DNA of 64,000 nt from Lactiplantibacillus pentosus (GTDB taxonomy: Bacteria > Bacillota > Bacilli > Lactobacillales > Lactobacillaceae): assembly GCF_003641185.1 (NCBI RefSeq), contig NZ_CP032757.1, positions 620,001 through 684,000 of the forward strand. The letters run 5' to 3'. Positions 57,608 to 64,000 of this stretch are shown here, one piece after another. The first letter of the stretch is position 1; each line of letters opens with the position of its first letter. The notes beneath the pieces were generated by a model, which saw only the letters and a list, made by a program, of their open reading frames with translations, did not search any database and was not told the origin of the DNA. A program made the position numbers and the translations under genes.

Positions 57608-58474
57608 TTGACTAAAATCAGCAGATTATGGGGTATACTCGGTAGTTTATTGGTTGGTGTAGGGCTGGCGCAAACGGCACATGCTGCTAATCCGCCACGG
57701 GCCGCGACCACCTATCCCATCCGTGCGATTCAAGTGACCCCAGCACGCGTTTATCAGACCAAGCGTCAAACGGGTGTTGGCTACCATCTAACGGTTTTGC
57801 CGGGACAGCGGGCGCAATTGCGCGTTAATTTGCATTTGAAGTATCATCCACAGACCAAGTGGACGCGAACTGAACAAGCTGACATCTATCGTCACGGTCA
57901 GCGGCAACGCTACTATTACGTGCATAACGCTGCTCATCAGAGTGGCTGGGTTGCGGCGGCCGACTTGAAACCAGTTACGACGGACGCCGTACAGTTAAAG
58001 GTCCCACTCATCAATCAGTTGCCAGAATTGCCGACGGGCTGTGAAATGACGGCGGCCACGATGCTGCTGCAGTATGCGGGTGTCCGAATCGATAAGTTGG
58101 CGTTAGCGGCGTTAGTGCCACGTAGTTCCAATCCTAACACGGGGTTTGTTGGCGACCCGACGTCTGAATACGGTGTCGGTCTCTATATTTATCCGCAGGG
58201 GCTGTTACCGACGATGCGGCATTTCTTACCAACCGCGGTCGATTTGAGTGGCGTCAGCCTGCTCACAATCAAACAACGATTAGCTGCTCGGCACCCCGTG
58301 GTCGTGTGGGTCAAAGGACTAGATGGTTTTGCCAGCCACACCATCACGTTAACGGGGTACACTGCGACGACGATTCGTTACAATGACCCCTGGAATGGCC
58401 AGCATGGCGAGCTGACCAATTCGGTCTTTGAAGCGATGTGGCAAGGTAATGGGCGCCGGTCACTGAGTTATTAA
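57608..58474 (+). CDS. secreted C39-like cysteine peptidase
   Basis: A 288-residue protein from TTG 57608, behind GGAAGGTGAGGGG. Signal peptide about 1-27 (LLVGVGLAQTAHA|ANP). A middle SH3-like region (about 40-125) precedes a C39_2/YvpB-type domain (about 130-285): the catalytic-type Cys in PTGCEMTAATMLL (about 148), His in FASHTITLTGY and the following RYNDPW. Substrate unknown; such proteins are common in lactobacilli. Confidence 0.82.
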   Translation: MTKISRLWGILGSLLVGVGLAQTAHAANPPRAATTYPIRAIQVTPARVYQTKRQTGVGYHLTVLPGQRAQLRVNLHLKYHPQTKWTRTEQADIYRHGQRQRYYYVHNAAHQSGWVAAADLKPVTTDAVQLKVPLINQLPELPTGCEMTAATMLLQYAGVRIDKLALAALVPRSSNPNTGFVGDPTSEYGVGLYIYPQGLLPTMRHFLPTAVDLSGVSLLTIKQRLAARHPVVVWVKGLDGFASHTITLTGYTATTIRYNDPWNGQHGELTNSVFEAMWQGNGRRSLSY

Positions 58475-58536
58475 GAAATTAATACCATCGTTAACTTTAG
58501 TTACTGTTTCGTAATTTTAGGTTAAAAAATACGCTA

Positions 58537-58587
58537 TTTGATACACAAAAACTGGAATTTGATACTGTATTGCTTTTGTGTATCAAA
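58537..58587. promoter_or_regulatory. inverted repeat, probable activator (ManR-type) binding site
   Basis: A perfect 14-bp inverted repeat TTTGATACACAAAA ... TTTTGTGTATCAAA (58537-58550 and 58574-58587), with a third half-site TTTGATAC at 58558-58565. It lies about 40-90 bp before the sigma-54 promoter, the usual place for an enhancer. Confidence 0.7.
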
Positions 58588-58625
58588 AAGGCCTTTGTTA
58601 TATGGGCTTTTACCGCTAGTGTATT

Positions 58626-58642
58626 TTGGCACGGAATTTGCA
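58626..58642 (+). promoter_or_regulatory. sigma-54 (-24/-12) promoter of the mannose PTS operon
   Basis: TTGGCACGGAATTTGCA: GG at 58628-58629 and GC at 58640-58641 with exactly 10 bp between them, the sigma-54 signature. The matching activator gene is at 62356. Confidence 0.9.
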
Positions 58643-58766
58643 TGTATATTAGTGAGTGCGAAAAAGATTGCGCTTACAGTATCAAAAAACATAAATAGTT
58701 ACAGGCAATTTTAGATATTATTTATTCGTTTTATATGACTGTAACGAAAAAATAGGAGGTACAAAG

Positions 58767-59741
58767 ATGGTAAGCATTATCATTGCTAGTCACGGCGAAT
58801 TCGCTAAAGGCATCTATCAATCCGGATCAATGATTTTCGGCGAACAAGAAAACGTTCAAGCTGTTACATTGATGCCAAGCGAAGGCCCTGACGACATCAA
58901 GGCTAAGTTGGAAAAAGCCATTGCTTCATTCGACGATCAAGAGCAAGTCTTATTCTTAGTCGACCTTTGGGGCGGAACACCATTCAACCAAGTCAATGGC
59001 TTGTTTGAAGCACACAAGGACAAATGGGCAATCGTTGCCGGTTTGAACTTGCCAATGTTGATTGAAGCATACGCTTCACGGCTTTCAATGGATTCGGCAC
59101 ACGAAATTGCCACCCACATCATTGAAACGGCCAAGGACGGCGTTAAGGTTCGTCCTGAAGCATTAGCACCTAAGGAAGAAAAGGCAGCTGCTGCAGCTAC
59201 CAATAATGCTAATGCCGGTCGTCCAGGGACGATGGAATATGGTTTGGCACGGATTGACTCACGTCTCTTGCATGGGCAAGTTGCCACTGCATGGAGCAAG
59301 ACGGTCAACCCAACTCGGATCATCGTTGCGTCAGATAACGTTGCGAAGGACGAGTTACGGACTAACATGATCAAGCAAGCAGCGCCTTCTGGTGTGAAAG
59401 CTCACGTTATTCCAATCAAGCAAATGATTAAGATTGCCAAGGATGACAAGCACTTTGGTGGTCAAAAAGCATTAGTCCTATTCGAAACGCCACAAGATGC
59501 CTTACGTGCAATCGAAGGTGGCGTGCCGATCAAGACCTTGAACATTGGTTCAATGGCTCACTCGGCTGGTAAAGTTCAACCAAACAAAGTTTTGGCCTTT
59601 GATCAAGATGACATTGACACTTACCGGAAACTCGAACAAGACGGCATCGAATTCGATGTTCGGAAGGTTCCAAGTGATGGTAAGGAAAACATGGATAACA
59701 TTTTAAACAAAGCTGAAAACATGTTAAAGGAACAAAAGTAG
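58767..59741 (+). CDS. pts9AB: PTS mannose-family transporter, IIAB component
   Basis: A 324-residue cytoplasmic protein. IIA domain about 1-135, with the phosphorylated His at residue 9 (IIIASHGEF); a linker rich in Ala/Asn (about 138-152); and IIB domain about 155-324, with the active His near 169 ([15 protein letters not shown]). It passes phosphate from HPr to mannose/glucose-type sugars taken up by IIC/IID. GGAGGTAC lies upstream. First gene of the sigma-54 operon. Confidence 0.95.
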   Translation: MVSIIIASHGEFAKGIYQSGSMIFGEQENVQAVTLMPSEGPDDIKAKLEKAIASFDDQEQVLFLVDLWGGTPFNQVNGLFEAHKDKWAIVAGLNLPMLIEAYASRLSMDSAHEIATHIIETAKDGVKVRPEALAPKEEKAAAAATNNANAGRPGTMEYGLARIDSRLLHGQVATAWSKTVNPTRIIVASDNVAKDELRTNMIKQAAPSGVKAHVIPIKQMIKIAKDDKHFGGQKALVLFETPQDALRAIEGGVPIKTLNIGSMAHSAGKVQPNKVLAFDQDDIDTYRKLEQDGIEFDVRKVPSDGKENMDNILNKAENMLKEQK

Positions 59742-59776
59742 TTTCAAGAATATCAGAAAAGATGGAGGATTAAATC

Positions 59777-60586
59777 ATGAATTTGAACGTAATTCAAGTG
59801 ATTTTAGTCGTACTTGTATCATTTTTAGCTGGTATGGAAGGTATTTTGGATGAATTCCACTTCCATCAACCAGTTGTTGCATGTACCCTAATCGGATTAG
59901 TAACCGGACAATTAGTCCCATGCATTATCTTAGGTGGGAGTCTTCAAATGATTGCCTTAGGTTGGGCCAACATTGGTGCCGCCGTTGCACCTGATGCTGC
60001 GTTAGCATCAATTGCATCTGCAATTATCTTAGTTTTAGGTGGCCAAGGCCGTGCCGGGGTTACTTCAGCCATTGCGATCGCCGTTCCTTTGGCCGTTGCT
60101 GGTTTACTTTTAACCATCATCGCCCGGACGTTAGCAACTGGTATTGTTCACATCATGGACCGTGCTGCTGAAGAAGGTAGCTTTGCCAAGATCGATTTCT
60201 GGCAATGGGTTGCCATCTGCATGCAAGGTCTTCGTATCGTGATTCCAGCCGCTTTGATCTTAGCCGTTGGTGCCACTCCTGTTAAGGCAATGTTGAACGC
60301 AATGCCTAGTTGGTTGACTGATGGTTTGTCAATCGGTGGTGGTATGGTTGTTGCCGTTGGGTACGCCATGGTTATCAACATGATGGCTTCTCGTGAGGTT
60401 TGGCCATTCTTCGCTTTAGGTTTCGTCTTAGCCGCAATCAGTGACATTACTTTGATTGGTTTAGGTGCAATCGGGATTTCCTTAGCCTTGATGTACTTAG
60501 CACTTTCGAAGCAAGGTAACTCTGGCAGCAATGGTGGTGGCGCTAATACTGGTGATCCAGTTGGCGACATTATCGACAAGTATTAG
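59777..60586 (+). CDS. pts9C: PTS mannose-family IIC membrane component
   Basis: A 269-residue membrane protein (MNLNVIQVILVVLVSFLAGM...) with the family stretches GILDEFHFHQPVVACTLIGL and GGSLQMIALGWANIGAAVAP. Together with IID it forms the transport channel. It ends in a Gly/Asn-rich tail. GGAGG is upstream. Confidence 0.95.
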   Translation: MNLNVIQVILVVLVSFLAGMEGILDEFHFHQPVVACTLIGLVTGQLVPCIILGGSLQMIALGWANIGAAVAPDAALASIASAIILVLGGQGRAGVTSAIAIAVPLAVAGLLLTIIARTLATGIVHIMDRAAEEGSFAKIDFWQWVAICMQGLRIVIPAALILAVGATPVKAMLNAMPSWLTDGLSIGGGMVVAVGYAMVINMMASREVWPFFALGFVLAAISDITLIGLGAIGISLALMYLALSKQGNSGSNGGGANTGDPVGDIIDKY

Positions 60587-60604
60587 AGAAGGAGGCAAAC
60601 TGAG

Positions 60605-61537
60605 ATGTCTGAAACTACAAATATTACTAAAAAAGTAACGTTAAGTAAAAGTGATCGTCTGCATGTTTGGTGGCGTTCAACGTTCCTCCAAGGTTCATGG
60701 AACTATGAACGTATGCAAAACGGTGGTTGGGCTTATTCATTAATTCCAGCAATCAAGAAATTATATACGACTAAAGAAGACCGTGCCGCAGCTTTGAAGC
60801 GTCACATGGAATTCTTCAATACCCACCCATACGTTGCTTCACCAGTTATTGGTGTTACCTTAGCGCTTGAAGAAGAACGTGCTAATGGTGCCCCAATCGA
60901 TGATGTTACGATCCAAGGGGTTAAAGTTGGTATGATGGGACCGTTAGCCGGTGTTGGGGACCCTGTGTTCTGGTACACGGTTAAGCCAATTGTTGGTGCC
61001 TTAGCTGCATCACTTGCGATCTCTGGTAGTATCGTTGGACCAATTTTATACTTCGTTGTTTGGAACGCAATTCGGATGGGCTTCATGTGGTATACTCAAG
61101 AATTCGGTTACAAAGCCGGTTCTAAGATTACCGATGACTTATCTGGTGGTATTTTACAAGATATTACGCGTGGTGCTTCCATGCTTGGGATGTTTATCCT
61201 TGCTGCCTTAATTGAGCGGTGGGTTGTTGTGGACTTTAGTCCTGTTAAAGTCTCGACAATCAAGCAACAAGCCGGTGCTTACATCGACTGGGACAAGTTG
61301 CCAAAGGGCTCTGCTGGGATTAAGGAAGCCTTATCACAACAAGCCGCTGGACGTTCACTTGATAAATACAAAGTAACGACTTTGCAAGATAACTTGAATC
61401 AATTGATTCCTGGGTTGATGGCCTTACTGTTAACCTTCCTCTGCATGTGGTTACTGAAGAAGAAAGTTTCACCAATCGTTATCATTCTTGGCCTCTTCGT
61501 ATTTGGGGTTCTGATGCACGTTATTGGTTGGATGTAA
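60605..61537 (+). CDS. pts9D: PTS mannose-family IID membrane component
   Basis: A 310-residue protein with the IID signatures STFLQGSWNYERMQNGGWAY, then GVKVGMMGPLAGVGDPVFWY, and C-terminal hydrophobic segments (LMALLLTFLCMWLL, IVIILGLFVFGVLM). Mannose-family IID proteins can also serve as bacteriocin receptors. GGAGGCAAACTGAG precedes the ATG. Last gene before a terminator. Confidence 0.95.
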   Translation: MSETTNITKKVTLSKSDRLHVWWRSTFLQGSWNYERMQNGGWAYSLIPAIKKLYTTKEDRAAALKRHMEFFNTHPYVASPVIGVTLALEEERANGAPIDDVTIQGVKVGMMGPLAGVGDPVFWYTVKPIVGALAASLAISGSIVGPILYFVVWNAIRMGFMWYTQEFGYKAGSKITDDLSGGILQDITRGASMLGMFILAALIERWVVVDFSPVKVSTIKQQAGAYIDWDKLPKGSAGIKEALSQQAAGRSLDKYKVTTLQDNLNQLIPGLMALLLTFLCMWLLKKKVSPIVIILGLFVFGVLMHVIGWM

Positions 61538-61556
61538 AATTCGGTTTCGTGGTATT

Positions 61557-61592
61557 GAAAGGATGGACTCGTTGGAGCTCATCCTTTTTATT
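61557..61592 (+). terminator. Rho-independent terminator of the PTS operon
   Basis: AAAGGATG pairs with CATCCTTT, with a T-rich tail (TTTTTATTT). Confidence 0.8.
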
Positions 61593-61606
61593 TAGTTCGG
61601 CAGGTT

Positions 61607-61635
61607 TTGCATAAAGCAGGCCCTCGCCGTATAAT
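61607..61635 (+). promoter_or_regulatory. promoter of the DUF956 gene
   Basis: TTGCAT (61607-61612) and TATAAT (61630-61635) with a 17-bp spacer. Confidence 0.7.
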
Positions 61636-61670
61636 CGGGTAGTAATAGAAGGTGATAGGAGGAGTGTCAG

Positions 61671-62057
61671 ATGGTTCAATCAATTAATACGAAGGTTGAC
61701 TTAGTCATGAATGGGAACTCGCATATGGGCTTGACCGACTATGGCAAAATCATGGTAGGCGACAACGGCTTTGAATTTTACGATGACCGCAATGTCCGTA
61801 ATTTTATTCAGATTCCCTGGACGGAAGTCAACTATGTCGTGGTATCAGTGATGTTTGGTGGTCGCTGGATTCCACGGTTCTCATTTCAAACGAAGCGTAA
61901 CGGCATGATTACTTTTTCGGCCAAAGACCCGAAAAAGGTGTTGCGTGCCGTGCGCAAGTATATTGAGCCGGATCACATCGTTAAGTCGTTAACATTCTTC
62001 CAGGTCCTGGGCAGAATCTTTAAGGGCAAAAATAACAAGGACAAGTATCTGAAGTAG
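61671..62057 (+). CDS. manO: DUF956 family protein (ManO-like)
   Basis: A 128-residue soluble protein (MVQSINTKVDLVMNGNSHMG...) of the family found next to mannose PTS genes in lactic acid bacteria. Beta-rich PH-like pattern (FEFYDDRNVRNFIQIPWTEV ... RWIPRFSFQTKRNG), with a basic tail. It has its own sigma-A-type promoter, so it is expressed independently of the sigma-54 operon. Role poorly known. Confidence 0.82.
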   Translation: MVQSINTKVDLVMNGNSHMGLTDYGKIMVGDNGFEFYDDRNVRNFIQIPWTEVNYVVVSVMFGGRWIPRFSFQTKRNGMITFSAKDPKKVLRAVRKYIEPDHIVKSLTFFQVLGRIFKGKNNKDKYLK

Positions 62058-62111
62058 CTGCATGATACGGGTGGCAGCGCCTGCTATCGTGATTAATTGG
62101 ACTACTATCAC

Positions 62112-62167
62112 ACGAGCTTACGTGCCGTTAGTCGTTGGACTGACCGTCGCGTGAGCTCGTTTTGTAA
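62112..62167 (+). terminator. Rho-independent terminator after the DUF956 gene
   Basis: ACGAGCTTACG pairs with CGTGAGCTCGT (10 of 11), followed by TTTTG. The 150 bp up to the next gene hold a GTGTATCAAA word (62305-62314) identical to the PTS enhancer half-site, overlapping a TATAGT box. Confidence 0.7.
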
Positions 62168-62355
62168 TCCTGTGAAATAGGACGACAGTGTGGTATAGGG
62201 GGGGCTAATCGGCAACTTGCCTGGACGGGCCTTTTGGGGAAATACCCCACTGGCCTTTAAAAAGTCGATTATCAGCTAACTATGGTAGAATGTAGTGTGT
62301 TATAGTGTATCAAATCGAACAAAATAGTTGAGCCTGGTAAAAAGGAGTGGCGATT

Positions 62356-64000
62356 TTGACCAGAAAATCCAAAATATACGAATACGTCCGCGAGCACAGT
62401 GATTCGCACGGGCTAACAACGGAAATGGTTGCGACCGCGTTAATGATAGCGCGTTCAAACGTTAGTAAAGAATTGAATACACTCGTGCGCGAAGGCCAAC
62501 TCCATAAGTTAGCTGGCCGGCCAGTCCATTATGTGCCGGCCACGGATGAATTGGCAACTGCGCCAACCACTGTTAGTGACGTAGCGAATGCCACGATGGC
62601 GAAGCGAATGCCGAATACCGGAACGACGACCACGGCACCTAAGTCAGCTGCCACCGATATTTTTGAAAATATGATTGGGTCGCACGAAAGCCTAGCTAAT
62701 CAGGTCGAACAGGCCAAGGCGGCAATTCTGTACCCACCGCGGGGCTTGAATACGTTGATTATTGGGCCGACTGGTTCGGGGAAGACTTACTTTGCAAACG
62801 CCATGTATCGTTTCGCAGAGAACCAACAAGTGCTGACCAATCCACAAGGACTGATTACGTTCAACTGTGCGGACTACGCCCATAACCCTGAATTATTGAT
62901 GTCGCACTTATTTGGTTACGTCAAAGGGTCGTTTACGGGTGCTAACGAAGATAAGGATGGGCTGATTCAGGAAGCAGACGGCGGCATGCTGTTCTTGGAT
63001 GAAGTGCACCGGTTGCCACCAGAAGGGCAAGAAATGATTTTCTACTTCATGGATCATGGCACCTATTCGCGGCTGGGCGAGACGGCCAAGAGTCACCATG
63101 CCAATGTGCGCCTCGTCTGTGCGACGACCGAAGACCCCGAGAGTACCTTGTTACAGACCTTTGTGCGGCGGATTCCGATTACGATTCAACTTCCGGCCTT
63201 CAATCACCGTTCGGCGAAGGAACGTTTGGAATTGCTGAAAGCGTTATTATCATTGGAAGCCAATCGAATCAATAAACAGATTCGATTAACGGAAGACGTC
63301 GTCCAGGCCTTGTTAGGGTCGGTCACGTTTGGGAACGTCGGCCAGTTGAAGTCTAATATCCAATTGGTCTGTGCGCAAGGCTTCGTTAATAGCATCGAGA
63401 ATGACAGTGAAATCACGATTACCATGGATGACTTACCACAAAACATTCGGAGTGGTCTGATGACGGTGGCGTCGAATCGGCATGAATTAGGGGCGATCTC
63501 AGAGTTACTCGATCCAGTTCTGATCGTTAAACCCAACGATGGCCCGACACCATTACGGAATAAAAATGATAATTATGAGTTACCTTATAATTTATACGAA
63601 ATTATTGGGGATAAGGCGTCCTTGCTTCGCCGTGAAGGGCTGGATAAGGAGCACATCAACCGCTTCATTACGACGGACATTAACTTGCATTTGAAGTCGT
63701 TTTATAAGCAGAATCAACTAGAAGTGTCACCGGAGAACAAACTCGCTGAAATCGTCGATCAAGACGTTATCGATTTCACGAAGACGGCCCAGATGACGAT
63801 TCAGGACATGCTCGGTTATAATTTCAAAGATAACTTTATTTATGCGGTCAGTTTGCACGTCAGCTCGTTTATCAAACGCATTCAGGCCGGTAAACCGATG
63901 CGGCAAATGAGCTCGGATATGTTAGCGATGGTGCGCGAATATCCGGCTGAAATCAAAGCGGCTGAAACACTCAAAAAAGGCTTGGAGGAACGTTATCATC
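62356..64000 (+). CDS. manR: sigma-54-dependent activator of the mannose PTS (LevR/ManR type), partial
   Basis: An open frame from TTG 62356 (AAAAGGAGTGGCGATT before it) to the window edge, 548 codons visible. N-terminal winged HTH (about 1-60: IYEYVREHSDSHGLTTEMVA), an AAA+ domain with Walker A GPTGSGKT (about 136-143), the sigma-54 contact loop as GSFTGA (about 191-196), Walker B GGMLFLDEVHR, then the start of a PRD region. PRD and PTS-like domains in this family sense sugar supply by phosphorylation; the C-terminal part is outside the window. Confidence 0.93.
   Translation, partial: MTRKSKIYEYVREHSDSHGLTTEMVATALMIARSNVSKELNTLVREGQLHKLAGRPVHYVPATDELATAPTTVSDVANATMAKRMPNTGTTTTAPKSAATDIFENMIGSHESLANQVEQAKAAILYPPRGLNTLIIGPTGSGKTYFANAMYRFAENQQVLTNPQGLITFNCADYAHNPELLMSHLFGYVKGSFTGANEDKDGLIQEADGGMLFLDEVHRLPPEGQEMIFYFMDHGTYSRLGETAKSHHANVRLVCATTEDPESTLLQTFVRRIPITIQLPAFNHRSAKERLELLKALLSLEANRINKQIRLTEDVVQALLGSVTFGNVGQLKSNIQLVCAQGFVNSIENDSEITITMDDLPQNIRSGLMTVASNRHELGAISELLDPVLIVKPNDGPTPLRNKNDNYELPYNLYEIIGDKASLLRREGLDKEHINRFITTDINLHLKSFYKQNQLEVSPENKLAEIVDQDVIDFTKTAQMTIQDMLGYNFKDNFIYAVSLHVSSFIKRIQAGKPMRQMSSDMLAMVREYPAEIKAAETLKKGLEERYH

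Noticed and set aside
61014..61211. Frames overlapping the PTS IID gene
   Set aside because: Alternate-frame shadows of a well-supported gene.

Overview
The window is a low-to-mid GC Firmicute chromosome. It is most likely Lactiplantibacillus plantarum or a close relative: the order pncB-nadE, P-type ATPase, tex-sprT, hom-thrB, tRNA-Leu and then a sigma-54 mannose-PTS locus with its LevR/ManR-type activator fits what I recall of that species. No database search was possible, so the species call is inference.

Layout: (1) 1-12,900, host core: a partial WecG/TagA-type glycosyltransferase, NAD salvage genes, a 1.25 kb gene-free stretch rich in imperfect hairpins, a yybP-ykoY-type (Mn2+) riboswitch whose P1 helix overlaps a terminator in front of a P-type ATPase, then tex, sprT, hom and thrB. 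(2) 12,989-55,572, a complete-looking temperate siphophage of about 42.6 kb integrated into the 3' end of tRNA-Leu(AAG), bounded by a 16-bp direct repeat. (3) 55,573-64,000, host again: small membrane and hypothetical genes, a C39-like secreted peptidase, mannose PTS IIAB-IIC-IID, a DUF956 gene and the truncated sigma-54 activator.

Prophage layout: a leftward lysogeny operon (repressor, ImmA-like protease, several very small proteins, integrase) and rightward early genes (Cro-like, Rha-like antirepressor, HNHc nuclease, replication initiator with internal iterons, DnaC). Then come ArpU, HNH, TerS/TerL, DUF1056, portal, ClpP protease, HK97 capsid, connectors, tail tube, -1 frameshifted chaperones, tape measure, Dit, Tal, fibre, endolysin and XhlA/holin, and finally a three-gene moron cassette between near-identical terminators.

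Three things stand out. First, the lysogeny operon is punctuated by five tRNA-like elements. They share one acceptor stem, D-arm and T-arm, but the anticodon arm is replaced by unrelated 33-48 nt inserts. Two further tRNA-like elements lie on the rightward arm, one with only 10 nt between D- and T-arm. Second, a DxD glycosyltransferase sits inside the tail operon, and four virion proteins carry Thr-rich tails or heads. This suggests phage-encoded O-glycosylation of the virion. Third, the moron cassette looks like a toxin-antitoxin-chaperone (SecB-like) system.

The major tail protein gene carries an in-frame TGA, so the prophage may be defective unless the codon is read through or the two halves complement each other.
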